Assembly: GCA_015143295.1 (NCBI GenBank) | Contig: CM026557.1 | Span: 24,151,760-24,215,759 of the forward strand | DNA: 64,000 bases | Direction: 5' to 3' | DNA from: Tetracentron sinense | Taxonomy: Eukaryota > Streptophyta > Magnoliopsida > Trochodendrales > Trochodendraceae | The notes under the pieces: generated by a model | What the model was told of the DNA's origin: nothing | The model's database searches: none | The model's input: only the letters and a program-made list of their open reading frames with translations | Part shown: one piece after another, positions 43,317-54,637 of the stretch | How the letters are laid out: each line of letters starts with the position of its first letter | How positions within the stretch are numbered: position 1 is the stretch's first letter | Program-made: the position numbers and the translations under genes

Positions 43317-44061
43317 AGTGCTCATCTGCAACATAGCTTTCTCCTTTAATTCTCTCAGCTGATTCGACCAACGAAGAATCTGCGAAGCATTAGTCCATCA
43401 TTTAGGCTCATCCGCAATGGCTGCCTACTCTCTAGATCTTCATCTTCTCTAGCTTGAACAGATCGCACCAAGAGCAATAGGCAACAAATCCCCATCTCCT
43501 TCACACAGCCACCACAGCCCTGTTTGCTGCTCCTCTCTCTCACTCATGGTCTGCATCTCCACTTCTAGATTTTCAGCAAAAATCACCTCCACCACTAGTA
43601 ACAGCACGCAACCCCTAAATCGACTCCATTACAGTCCCTATTTAACTCCCAAAACTACCCAACACAACCCCAAATCCAGCACCCATTCATAACCAAAAAT
43701 TCCCTAAAACAGTCCCTATTACAGCCCCTAAACCAGCCATGTTACAAACTCTAAACCACCTCTATTACAACCCCTAAACCAACCTTCTCAGCCTCTAAAC
43801 CAGCCTCCATTACAGTCCTCATTCTCTCTTTAGCGACTCACTCTCACTCTGGATCAATATTAAGCTCTTAATCATCTATGCCCTCTATTTTGAGCTGCTT
43901 AGAGGATTGGTTTTGGGTTGCTGTAAGTGATAAAATTCGTAAAAATGATTTAGTGTTGGAGAACGAGCTAGTTTTCATTGATATGCCAACGATTGGAAAA
44001 CACGTGGCCAAGTAGAGTAATGATCCGTTGTCTTATCTATAACTTACATGTTGTCTTATGC

Positions 44062-44180
44062 ACAACGTACCCGATGTCTTGTTTTCAACGTTCTCATCGT
44101 ATTCACGACAACGTACTCGTTGTCTTATGGACAACGTATTTGTTATCTACGGGACAAACGTGTCCGACCTCTTTTGACAA
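44062..44180 (+). promoter_or_regulatory. Worn ACAACG-N4-CGTTGT dyad array in the C 5' LTR
   Basis: ACAACG-type half-sites start near 44062, 44086, 44108 and 44131, again 22-24 bases apart. One perfect dyad (ACAACGTACTCGTTGT) is at 44108. The 3' LTR keeps a different perfect dyad (ACAACGTTCCCGTTGT, near 54803), which shows the ancestral array was regular. Confidence 0.65.
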
Positions 44181-44490
44181 CGATTATTTTATCCATGTTC
44201 GCATGTACAACGGACCCGAGCTTGAATCAACAACGAGATCGACTCGTAGGACGAAATAATCAGGGGGCGATCATTCTACTCTGTTGTTAGGTGAAAAGCA
44301 CTCTCTTGGCATTCAATGTACATTTAATGCTAGTCATTTCAGCCAAGTTTCGACCCTAAACCGACTCAACTAATAGTAGGCTCACACGTGTGACACGTAA
44401 GGCTCCAGATCTGTCTGACATATTTAGTAATGAGTGTAAAGCAAGTGGCATGGGCATCCATGGCCATCTATGGGCATCTAGAGATAAACC

Positions 44491-44498
44491 TATAAATA
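44491..44498 (+). promoter_or_regulatory. TATA box of the C 5' LTR
   Basis: TATAAATACCCC has the same context as in element B (21661). Confidence 0.7.
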
Positions 44499-44703
44499 CC
44501 CCCAGAGACTCAATAATTCAAGACCAAGAAATTTCGTATATTTCACTCTTATTGCTCTTACTGTTCATCATCTTCTCCACATACTTAGGCATTGGAGTCC
44601 AGGACAGGATGCAAATCCTCCACCTTCGACCTTCTACCAATAACCAGAGCTTCTGGAGCAGCTGCTAACGCGTGGACTCTCTGAAAAATTCCTGCACAAA
44701 AAA

Positions 44704-44721
44704 TGGCACCGTCTGTGGGAA
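44704..44721 (+). other. Primer-binding site of element C
   Basis: TGGCACCGTCTGTGGGAA lies seven bases after the LTR. It differs by one base from the site of element B. Confidence 0.75.
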
Positions 44722-44740
44722 TTTATAAACGAACCTCCCT

Positions 44741-46733
44741 TTGCTCATCTTACCCATCTTAGTCGTCATAACTGATCAGACTCCTGTGCCTGTGGTTGAA
44801 AATGAAACCCCTCAGACCATTCCTTTTGCATCTACTATCATGCAAACTTTTATCCCTGGAGTTAGGCCATCTTCTAGGCAGTCTGAAAGAGTTGTGTCTC
44901 TACCAGACCCGTTCTTACTACTATTGCAGCAGCAACAGGCCACTCTAGATCATATAGCCAACTAGCAGCAATTGATGCAAGAGAGGCTCGATGATTTTGA
45001 GCATAGCAGGCTTGAGACGGACGTTGAACCATCTCAAAGGCCCTCGATGAGATGACACCTCAACTTCCCATCTTCTCCACCAAGAGCAGTAGTTGCCCGG
45101 CCAGCTTCTCTGCCGTTGCTAGAGAACCATGACTTCAGGTTCGTATTAATTCCTCCTGCAGGAATTGTTCGTCCTCATTCTCCTCTTGTTCAGCATACTC
45201 GTGTTGGACAATAGGATCAAGCCAGTTCTGAACCACGGGACATGGAAAATGTTCGTGATGATTAGCGGGATTCTTATGCCTAAGCCAAGCTGCTAGAGCA
45301 TCGGGTTCATAATGACCCAACAGATGCCTAAAACCCCCTTGAGGAGCCACGGGTCTGCAATACTCAGGAGCCGATTGAACTAGTACAGGATGGTGACTAG
45401 TGGACAGGACTAACATTCAAGGACGGGGAGGCTCTTATCAATACCCGTCAAGAGCTCAGCAGGTGGGACTACTTTTGGTCAGTTTGCTCAGAAGTATAAG
45501 GATGACGTGGACACCTCTCCATTCTCCAAAGAGATCACCGAGTCATACACTCACTCGCGGTTCATGGTGCCTAACTTCGTCATGTTCGATGGAAAGAGAG
45601 ACCCTATCGATCACCTGTTTGATTTCAAGAACGCTATGGCCGTTCGCAATCTTGATGATAATCTTCTGTGCAAAACCTTCCCGACCAGCTTAACTACAGT
45701 AGTAAGATGGTTCCGCAACCTGCCCCTAGGCTCAATCAAGAGTATGACCGAGCTCAAGTCAGTTTTTATTGACCGATATGTTGTCAATAAAAAGAAGAAA
45801 GCAGGTGCAGATTCTCTCTTTGCTTTGAAGTTGAAACTAGTAGAGTCCTTGAGGGACTTCATTCAGCAATTCACCGCTGAATCTTCCTGTATCGACAAGA
45901 TTGTGGACGATATCTGTATTTTCGCTTTCAAGAATGCTTTGCCAAAGCACTCAGAGTTATACAAATCTCTAGCTCTTGGCTACCCCACCAAGTTAGAGGA
46001 ACTGATGGTTCGTGTTGCCAAGTATGGGAGATACGAAGATGACACCACAGTCATATCGCAGCCAAGAGGGAAGGGAATGGAATCTGTGTGGAGAGCAGGT
46101 AGAGTGTCATCATCAGAGAAATGGAAGAGACCGAGGTATGAGTCTTCTAGTAGCAAGGAGCCACCCCAGAGAGCACTACGAGAGAGCATGGTATATGTGG
46201 AGCAACGGGATCAGCCGGGTTGGCGCCCGTATGAAGTGTATCAAAATCACAACCAGTAGCAAAGCAGAACAGACAGGCGTCTTGTTCAAACGAATTAACA
46301 ACTAGAGAGGTGTCCTTATCAGCTTAACCAGGAGCAGCCCAGATATGATTAAGGCCCTAAGGAGCAGGGCAATCAGACAACGAACAGGCATCCTTTTCCA
46401 GCCCAGACCGATCAAATTAACTTTACGGTCAGTCCGACAACAATTATGAGGTCGATGGAACATAAGTCTTTCTTCGAGTGGCTTGCACGAGCTATTTGTG
46501 ACGTCACTTCAGGACCACGGATGCATGAGTATTGTCATTATCATAAATCTCATGGTCATTTCACCAACCGTTGTCGAATTCTAAGGAAATATTTGGAGAA
46601 GTTAGTTTAGGAGGGCAACCTGTAGGAGTACGTGGATTCCAGTAATAGTGATGCAGTGCATGCCAGGGAACCACCACCTCCGTCTTGTGATGAAGAAGAG
46701 CCTTCGAATAATGTTGGCACCAGAGAATGAGGA
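44741..46733 (+). pseudogene. gag: Element C gag, heavily mutated
   Basis: No ATG corresponding to the element B start is left. The N-terminal region is full of stops. The capsid core is open from 45507 to 46259: FDGKRDPIDHLFDFKNAM, VRWFRNLPLGSI, FIDRYVVNKKKKAGADSLF and FIQQFTAES. Homology continues past TAG 46257 to EYCHYHKSHGHFTNRC near 46530. A TGA at 46728 separates gag from protease in the same frame. Most stops replace Gln codons of the element B homologue. Confidence 0.85.
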
Positions 46734-47354
46734 GTGCCAATGGAAACCATCAATGTCATCCACCGTGCTCGGACGCCGGTGGTAAACTTGGAGCAAGAGT
46801 TCAGAGCAAAGTCGAGGAAGCTGTCTCATATGATTGAGGTGTGCCAGGTGCAGTCAGCACCGAGGGGCATTGAGCAAATTCTTACTTTCTCTGATCATGA
46901 TATGCCAACCGTGGTCAAACCTCACTACGATGCTCTCATTCTCACCATGCGAATCGGTGACTTCGACATCAAGAGGGTGCTCGTAGACTTTAGGAGTGGA
47001 GCAGACAATCTTTATCTCCATGCCTTCACCAAGATGAAGCTAGATCTCGCAACTCTTGTGGGAGCTCAGACCCCGTTGTTTGAATTTGATGGCAGCTCGA
47101 TGCAGCCCATGGGGGAGATCGTTCTGTCCGTTTTGGCCGGACCAATTGTTTTGTCAACACGATTCTCCATTCTCGACGCACCATCTCTATACAACGCTAT
47201 TCTAGGGTGATGGTGGACCCATGAGATTAGGACTGTTCTTTCTTTTTATTATTAAGTGTTGAAGTATCTCACCCAGGATGGGCCCAGGGAGATCAGAGGA
47301 GACCAGTTGGCATCTCAGAAGTGTGACTACACTCCACCCGGTGTGCCTAAATAG
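46734..47354 (+). pseudogene. pro: Element C protease, active site lost
   Basis: The frame reads METINVIHRA, then FDIKRVLVDFRSGADNLYL. The DSG triad of element B is replaced by DFR, so the protease is catalytically dead. TGA at 47208 (from a Cys codon) and a TAA near 47253 (from a Gln codon) follow, and the region ends at the conserved TAG 47352. Confidence 0.85.
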
Positions 47355-47363
47355 CAATTACAG
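47346..47363 (+). promoter_or_regulatory. UAG-CAAUUA between protease and RT of element C
   Basis: The frame reads AAA TAG CAA TTA CAG. UAG CAA UUA is exactly the tobacco mosaic virus type leaky context. The position is homologous to 24418 in element B, and flanking residues (QLQV) are conserved. Confidence 0.5.
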
Positions 47364-48846
47364 GTCAGGGCTGTAGAAGAAGAGAGCTCAAGGGAAACGT
47401 TATGCAGACCGTCCGTTGAGCCTACAAAAGCTGTCAACTTGGGGATGGATGAGAAACCGAGGATGCTGCAAATCGAGATGAGCTTGACAACAGAGGAAGA
47501 GGTCGAGCTGCTGGACTTTATCAAAGAGAACCTTGATGTCTTTGCCTGGTCTCACAGAGACATGACAAGGATCAGCTCGGATATCATCTGTCACCACCTG
47601 AACGTTGATTCCGTTGTCCACCCAGTCAATCAAAAACCCCGGAGACTTGCCCCAGTCTATCATGATGCCGTCAACGAGGAGATCAATAAGCTCATCTAGT
47701 ACGGGTTCATTCGAGAAGTGCAATACCCGGACTAGATAGTTAATGTGGTAGTTGTGCCAAAGAAGAACGAAAAAGTGAGAGTCTGCATTGATTTCACCAG
47801 TGTCAATAATGCTTGTCCTAAAGACTTTTTCCCTATGCCTAGAATTGATAGACTTATCAATGCTACTGTTGACCATGAAATGTTGTCCTTCATGGATGGC
47901 TATTCGAGTTATAACAAAAATTTTCTAGCAGAGAATGATCAAGAGAAGACTGTCTTCATAACAGAACGTGGTCTATTCTGTTATCATGCTATGGCTTTCG
48001 GTCTGAAGAATGTTGGGGCCACTTATCAACTTTTGATGAACTTAATGTTTAGCCCAGTGCTTGGCATAACAGTGGAGGTGTATATTGATGATATTATGGT
48101 AAAGAGTCGAATTCGAACAACTCTTGTGGCAGATCTAGTGGAGCCTTTTTCTATTTCTTTAAACTTTTAATCTGAAGTTGAATCCGAAGAAGTGCATATT
48201 TGGTGTTACTTCAAGCAAATTATTGGGCTATCTTATTAGTCAGCGTGGCATTAAGGCTAATCCAGCTCAAATTCGTGCTCTGTTGGACATGCCAGAGCCA
48301 AGGACGAAGAAAGAGATTCAAAAGTTAACACGACGTATTACTGCCCTCAACCGCTTTATCTCAAAGTCATCTGACCGTTGTAAGCCTCTCTTCGAGTTGT
48401 TGAGGAAGGACTCGGTGTTCAAGTGGACTGAAGAGTACTCTCAAGCTTTTCCTACCTTGAAATCATATTTGGGCTCTGCTCTCATTCTCTCCGTACCTGA
48501 ACCTGGTGAAGTGTTGTATCTTTATCTCTCTGTCTCGGAGCAGGCTATTGGCTCCGTCCTGCTCAGGAGTTGTGATGGCATTGAAAAGCCTATATATTTT
48601 ATCAGCAAAACCTTTCTTAAGGCGGAGTCAAATTACAGTAAACTAGAAAAGGTATGTCTTGGTCTTGTCTTTTCTACTGAAAAGATTCATCCTTATTTTC
48701 AAGCTCATACTATCGTTGTCATTACAACATATCCCTTGAGAATCGTGCTAGGACGACCCGAGTTGGTGGGGAGGATGTCAAAATGGGCTGTGTCACTCAG
48801 TGAATTTGACATTCAGTATCAAGCAAGGATCTTAGAGACGAGGTAG
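47355..48846 (+). pseudogene. Element C reverse transcriptase and degenerate native RNase H
   Basis: LTTEEEVELLDFIKENLDVFA, QKPRRLAP, VRVCIDFTSVNNACPKD, FMDGYSSYNKNFL, AFGLKNVGATYQLLM and VYIDDIMVKS show a complete RT fold, with stops at 47697 (Gln) and near 47733 (Trp) and a frameshift near 48170. The connection and native RNase H follow (FKWTEEYSQAFPTL, YLYLSVSEQAIGSVL, YFISKTFLKAESNYSKLEK). The usual Asp of the native RNase H is replaced in YLSVSEQ, as is normal in Tat elements, which rely on the second RNase H. Confidence 0.85.
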
Positions 48847-49379
48847 GCCATGGTGAGTTTTCTCTCTGATTTCCCCGTAGAAGAAGTTGGGGCAGAGGTA
48901 GATCTTGATCTTCATGAGCTCCCAAACGATGTGGACAACAGGAACATTGAGCAGGATGGAGCACGTGTGCGAGACGAGTCAGAAAATGGAGTGATTGGAT
49001 CTTATATGTAGATGGATCTTCCAACTTTAGTAGTTCAGGACTTGGTGTTGTACTCATTAACCCGTAAAATGTAAAAATCCAGAAGATGGCTCGTCTAGGC
49101 TTTGCTGCCTCCAATAATGAAGCTGAATATAAAGCATTGCTGCTCGGGCTGCAAAGTGCACATGACTTGAAGATCACAAAGTTAAGGTTGTTCTGTGATC
49201 CTCAACTCGTGGTGAATCAAATGAATGGTGTCTATGAATGTAAAGATGATCAGATGAGACGTTATGTTGCACTTTTTTGTGATCAATGTGAGACCTTTGT
49301 CGTTGTTGAGATCAAGCATATTCGGAGAGATGACAACAGACATGCTGATGCTTTGGCCTACCTTGCTTCTATGTTGTAG
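48847..49379 (+). pseudogene. Element C archaeal-type RNase H
   Basis: In the frame around 49000, WILYVDGSSNFSSSGLGVVL gives the first Asp, then a stop from a Gln codon at 49069. After it, NNEAEYKALLLGL (Glu), LRLFCDPQLVVNQM (Asp) and DNRHADALAYL (Asp) complete the catalytic set. This matches the extra RNase H of element A and the Tat lineage. Confidence 0.82.
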
Positions 49380-49481
49380 ACTGATGAGCTTAAGGCAGTC
49401 CTTGTAGAATATAAGGCATATCCTTCTATTGAGCTACAGCCATAACGAGAAGTATTCTTTGTTAATCCGATTCTGAGCTGG

Positions 49482-50669
49482 ATGACGAGTTTGACAGTGT
49501 ATTTGAATGACGGAATCCTCCCTATTGATGTGAAAGAGTCAAGGCATATCCAGTACAAGGCACCTCATTATGTCTTGTTGCATGGTGAACTGTACAGAAA
49601 TTCATTTGGGGGTCCACTTCTGAAGTGTGTTCATCCTGTAGATGTTGAAAGGATTCTTGTCGAGCTCCATGAAGGGATTTGTGGCATTCATTCTGGAGGA
49701 AGAACAATGTCCCACCGAGCTTTGGGGCAAGGTTACTTTTGGTCTTATATGCAAGTTGATGGTCAAAAATATGTGAAGCAGTGTAGCCAATGTCAGCATT
49801 ATGCTTGATTGATCCATGCTCTAGCTCAAAAGCTGAACACTGTGTCTCAGCCCTGGCCATTTACCCGTTGGGGGCTTGATATTGTGGGACTCTTTCCCAA
49901 AGCTCCAGGCAATTTGATCTTTCTCTTAGTGGCCACTGATTACTTCTCTCGTTGAATAGAATTTATTCCTCTTGCCCGTATCAAAGAGCAGGAGGTGAAG
50001 AAGTTTATCTGGGAGCACATCATCTATAGGTTTGGCATTCCTCAATCCATCATTTCTAACAATGGGAAGCAGTTCACGGGGAGAGTCATTGCTGAATTTT
50101 GTAAGGAGTTTAAGATTAAGCACATTTTCTTGTCACCTTATTGTCCTCAAGGGAATGGACTGGCCAAGGCAGCCAACAAGAGTATTCTGAATGCACTCAA
50201 GAGAAGATTAGAAGATTCTAAGGGAAAGTGGACCAGTGAGCTACATAACGTGTTGTCGGGTATAGGACAACGCTAAGGAGTCTTACAAATGAAACTCCGT
50301 TTTCTTTGGCCTATGGAATGGAAGATGTTATTCCTACGGAGATCAGTCTACCTACAATATGTTCTCAAAATAACAAGAAGGTAGGAGAGAAGAACAAGAA
50401 TGTTAAGCTCATGGCTATTCATCTGGATTTATTAGAAGAGAGGCAAGAAGATGCAAGCATCCAGATGGGAAGATATCAAGAGAAAAGCCTATAACAAGAA
50501 AGTGCAACAAAGAGTTCTTCATGTCGGGGATCTCATCCTTCGAAAAGTGCTTCACAATACTAGAGATCTTAACAATGGAAAGCTAGGGCCTAATTGGGAA
50601 GGACCGTACATTGTAGATCGACTTGGAAGTCCTGGTGTATTCTACCTTAAAGATTATAAGGTAATGTGA
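49482..50669 (+). pseudogene. Element C integrase, catalytic residues mutated
   Basis: The zinc domain is readable (ELHEGICGIHSGGRTMSHRA, QCSQCQH). The core has WGLDIVG (Asp at 49879), SIISNNGKQF where the second Asp is Asn (50058-50060), and GNGLAKAANK where the Glu is Lys (50164-50166), so it is inactive. The C-terminus has LHVGDLILRKV and GPNWEGPYIV, the GPY/F-like end. Only one zinc module is present, unlike element A. Confidence 0.85.
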
Positions 50670-51469
50670 TCCAAAAATCCAGGAACATCATGAATTCGAA
50701 GCAATTTTTTTAATAAAATTATGAGCTGCACATCGGAGCCATTTACATCCATTTGTTCTTGAGTTCATTCGTACAATTATTTAGTGAATTGTTCAGGAGA
50801 ATTGTTCAAATGAATTGTTCAAGTGTTAAGTGAGATGTCTTGAATGTCTTGCAAAATCAAATGATTTTTCATCTGAATAGGGTACTCATCATGGACACAT
50901 ATCGCTCATCCAAAGGAATTGTCATCTGTGCAAACCAGTGGCTTATACTAATGGAATGTCCTCTAAGCATGGTGTCTCACCACGAGTTACCATAAGTTCA
51001 TCCTATGAAATGTCATTTGTCAGATTACATTCACGATGTACTACAATTTATTCCATCTTAGTGTTCTTTCCATTTGTGAGAGTTTACATCCTATCATCTT
51101 TCAATTGAGGTTGCCAAATGCCAGTGCCCTTTTTCTTAAGTATGTTTATCTCTTATTGTTGTATACTACAAGTTTTTGTTTCAAAGGGCATTTAAGTGTT
51201 GTTCTCAGAGTATATCTATGTTCCTTACACTTATATGTGCTCTGTGCCTTACCAAATTTGAGATTAATTTATTTATTCCTTGTTTTGTGTGATGTGTACG
51301 GGCTACCCTTTCTATGCCTTGAGAATAAGCCTGAGTAAGATATACAAATGCAAAGACAGAAGTAGACGAAGAGACTGACATTCATAAAACCCTTAACGGG
51401 TAAAGCTACAACGGAGACAAGACAAAAACTAAACATAACGTAGCAAAACAAAGAAGTAGACAACGGCCT
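50670..51469. other. Spacer between the convergent pol and antisense gene of element C
   Basis: About 800 bases of AT-rich non-coding sequence with no clear repeat. Transcripts from both strands would overlap or end here. Confidence 0.45.
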
Positions 51470-52226
51470 TCAAACAGTAGGGTCTTCAGCAGCAGTAGTG
51501 GTATCAATCTGGACAATGGCGATCTGTTCAATAGTAAGAGGCGCATCAGAAGCAGGAGGATCAGAAGGCATCTCGGGTGGAGTAGAAGCAAGACCTTCAA
51601 ATGGAAGAGGATTTTCAGCTCCTTCTACTTCGGGTTCTTCATCGAGCTGGGCAACGAAGGAGCTTTGGAGCTCAGAATGAGTAGTCTCGTCCTGTTCAAT
51701 AACTTCCACCACTCGTCCTTGCTCTCGAAGCTGCCTCAGTAACTCCTTCTTAGTCTCCACCCGGTCTTCATCAATTAATCTATCCATCTCTGTCTGATAG
51801 TGCTTACGGAGATCTTCTGTTAAAGTTTGTGCTACAACCTTCGATTCCTCAAGCTCCTTTACTAGAGTTGCCTTTGCTGCATTGGATTCTTCGAGCTGTC
51901 TCTCAAGGGTCCGGGAGATTACCTCCAGCTCACTGATCCTGAAGACGGCAGCCTCAGCTTCTTCCTTCACCTTTACCTCTCCTTCCGCTGCCAGTTGCAC
52001 CTTTTCCTCGGCTTTGTCTCGTTGATCTTGAGCTATGATAAGCTTGCCATTCGATCTGTTGTTTGTTTGATTGAGCTTGCAACAGCTCGAGTTGTAATGT
52101 TCTTCTCTCCTCTATAAACTTCTCTTCCATGGAAGTGGCCTTCTCTTTCCAATACGTTGTTGCTTCCTTGAGATTGGTGTAGCGTATGGTGCAGCGTTCG
52201 TACATCTCAATGTATAAGTTGTTCAT

Positions 52227-52306
52227 CTATGAAAAAGAAGACAAGGTCAGTGCAACGTTAAGGACAAAGAAGAAAGGACAAGTGCAAGACAACGGGATGG
52301 CTTTAC
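52227..52306 (-). other. Intron 2 of the element C antisense gene (80 bp)
   Basis: The minus strand reads CTCTCGTAACG/GTAAAGCC at the donor and CTTTTTCATAG/ATGAAC at the acceptor. The segment itself has no open continuation, while both flanks carry conserved-looking coding sequence (SVKQIHVTEMYHTAN before, MNNLYIEMYERC after). Confidence 0.75.
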
Positions 52307-53116
52307 CGTTACGAGAGCTCAGTTTGCAGTGTGGTACATCTCCGTCACATGTATCTGTTTTACTGAGTCAATGTCAGCAGGGAGCCTCATGGCATAATTC
52401 GTGGCTAAGGCCACTGATTTATTGGCCATTCTTGAGTCCGCTATGTTCGGTTGACCGAACCTAGTGAAATCAGGAGTCCAAGGAGTGGATCCTCTTGGTG
52501 TGTCCACCTCCTATTGCGCAAGAGCAACAGTCGTTGTAGCAGCAGCAAGAGCAGCAACAACTTCAACTTCAGGAATAGCAATTTCATCAGGGCAGTGCCG
52601 ACTACTAAGGGACCAGCAGTAGTCTTTGACTCCCTGATTTCTAAAGGGGTAGAAGTCAGAGCTTCAACAACCTTGCCATTCTCAAGGCATCTCTCATCTT
52701 TTTTCTTCCTTTTAGCCTGCAGGTCAGCCAGGGCATCAGCTCTCTTTCTCTTTGCTGGCTCAATGGCAGCAGCATCCGTTGTGGTATGAGGCTTCTTGGG
52801 AGCTAGAGGTAGAGCGGGTGTTTACTTTGTAGTTCGAGATTTCTTGACGAGAGGAGGAGCATTACTCGCCATTTCTTCTTCTTCTTCTTCTCTTTCTAAA
52901 GTGAGTGCAGGGGAAGTGGCACTGGCAAGATGGGAAGAGGATGGACCTTGTTGTCTTTGATTAATGGAAGGGGTTGGATTTGGCACACTTTCTATCACCT
53001 AAATATGTTTCTTTAGTGGCTTCCACTTGACCTATTCTCCTCCCTTTTCTTTACTGATGTTCGTCAGTACCCGTTCTTCAGCTGGGGTGAGATCCGTGAA
53101 GTGTATTCTCTTAGTA

Positions 53117-53224
53117 CTTGCAAGAGATAAAGAGTATCAATACAATGAATGGAAGATAATGGGCATTATGACAACGGGCGGTGACAACATACGAGTAAAG
53201 ACACTAGACAATGGACGTAGTTAC
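53117..53224 (-). other. Intron 1 of the element C antisense gene (108 bp)
   Basis: The donor is AAGATACCAG/GTAACT and the acceptor TATCTCTTGCAAG/TACTAAG on the minus strand. Splicing joins VFQKIP to KRIHFTDLTPAEERV in frame. Confidence 0.7.
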
Positions 53225-53854
53225 CTGGTATCTTTTGGAAGACATTGGGAACAGAAGAAGTCTCCGATCTCCAAGACCTGGAGACAAATAAAGGTGTTGC
53301 CTTCCTGTTTTTGTCTACATCAACCAAACCTGAGATGAAGTCGGGGACCCTAGCTTTTTGGTTCCAGGAGTAGTATTTCTCGAGCTCGTCCCTACTCCCT
53401 CGGCACTTGACAGCATAACGAAAGTGAAAGAGAAGTCTAGCCTTGATGTGGTATCCCTCCTTGATGAACTTAATCACCAAAGACATATACTTGTGAAAGT
53501 TAGGGAGCATTTGACCTGGGGCAAACTGAAGAACAGAGAGAACGGATTCCATGATGGGATGCAAGGGGAGCCAAAGTCTAGCCTCTAGTTGAGCGAGATA
53601 GACAACGGTGCAAGCGAAAGAGCGCTTATCAATAAAAGCATCTTCTCTCTTGAAATGAAGATGGACATGAGGGGGAAAACAAAGCGGGTTCTGTAATGGT
53701 CCAGGTAATCTTTTTGGCATTGTCAGAGTTGGGAAGTTTTGGCAATGTAGGCACCATACGATGTACTACTAAAGCAACTAGCTTCACCATCGCTAGGGGC
53801 TCTAACTTCCTCATCCTCAACCCTATTGATTTCTAAGGAAGCCTCAGTAGACAT

Positions 53855-54637
53855 GATGGTGAGGGAAGGAGTAGTAACAGAGATGCAGGGAAACGGAGAA
53901 ATATACCAGAGAAGGACAGAAAGCTAGCAAGCAAGAGCAACAGTAGAGTAAGAGACAGAAGAGCAAAACAGAAAATGTAAACGAATGAGAAACTTACCAA
54001 AAGTCTATAAGTGCAGGAGAGCTTAAAAACTTGCAATCTTTGGCTGAGGCGCGAAATTTGGCAGAATAATAGTACTTCAGAGGCAAGATGAAGAAGACAA
54101 AGCATTAATCCAGCATATTAATAGATGAATCAAAGTTTCAGGACAAGAAAGGCCTCCATCGATGTCATACACGTATACAAGATCAAGGTCGGGATAGTCA
54201 TTTCCATAAATTTAAAATAGCATGTCAGAAATAACTTTATGCAGGACGGAATTATCCTTCATCTCCATCGTACATGTAAGAGAAGGTAAGGGCAAGACTG
54301 TCTTTCGGGCAGACAGAGTAACAGTCAAAAGATAATGCGCATTGAGCTCCACAAAAGGAAATAATGACAGCTTTCCATACATTAATAAGGGAATGACAGT
54401 TTCGCACGCATGAGATAGCTGGCATGGTGGCTCCACAAAAGGAAATAATGACAGCTTTCCATACATTAATGAGGGAATGACAGTTTCGCACACATGAGAT
54501 AGCTGGCATGGTGGTTCACATTCTATCGTATAGCATACGCAACGTTTCGATCATCAAGAAGGGTCAGGTATTCTTTGCTTGCCTTGAGCTATTTATGACA
54601 CTTCGAACTACGTTCAAAGTATCATAAAGGGGTTAAT
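53855..54637. other. Upstream region of the element C antisense gene, with purine tract at its right end
   Basis: On the minus strand this is the presumed promoter and leader of the antisense gene. It contains the 84-bp tandem duplication. AAAGGGGTTAAT (54626-54637) before the LTR start is the plus-strand purine tract. A 5' leader intron is possible but was not established. Confidence 0.45.
54347..54514. repeat. 84-bp tandem duplication, two nearly identical copies
   Basis: Copies at 54347-54430 and 54431-54514 begin CTCCACAAAAGGAAATAATG and differ at only about three positions. It is a recent duplication inside an otherwise old element. Confidence 0.9.

Larger units (their letters stand above)
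41798..43921 (+). repeat. LTR F2 (plus strand), partial, interrupted by element C
   Basis: It starts TGTACACACCCAATTTCTAC, related to the start of LTR F, followed by telomere-like CCCTAGGTCAAAC repeats. A TATAAAGG box lies at 43021, then a poly-C and CT tract and a leader-like pyrimidine-rich region. Element C is inserted at 43921, and the continuation should lie beyond the window. Classification as an LTR rests on the similarity to F and the internal promoter. Confidence 0.5.
43922..44696 (+). repeat. 5' LTR of element C (775 bp)
   Basis: It starts TGTAAGTGATAAAATTCG and ends CCTGCA. TATAAATA lies at 44491-44498. The dyad array of element B is present in worn form at about 44062-44180. Five bases before it (GTTGC) would be the target duplication. 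The other side is outside the window. Confidence 0.88.
51470..53854 (-). pseudogene. Antisense gene of element C: gypsy-type transposon domain, basic linker, coiled coil
   Basis: Minus-strand ATG at 53854 (MSTEASLEINRVEDEE) starts exon 1, which after a frameshift reads FIDKRSFACTVVYLAQLEAR, LPLHPIMESVLSVLQFAPGQ and NFHKYMSLVIKFIKEG. This resembles the putative gypsy-type transposon domain (PF04195-like) of plant retroelement extra ORFs. Exon 2 has a Lys/Arg-rich, NLS-like part (PAKRKRADALADLQAKRKKK). Exon 3 is a coiled coil (EEAEAAVFRISELEVISRTL, ATLVKELEESKVVAQTL) with an acidic tail ending at TGA 51470. Two GT-AG introns are at 53117-53224 and 52227-52306. Stops are mostly Gln codons changed to TAG. 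Function is unknown. Confidence 0.78.
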
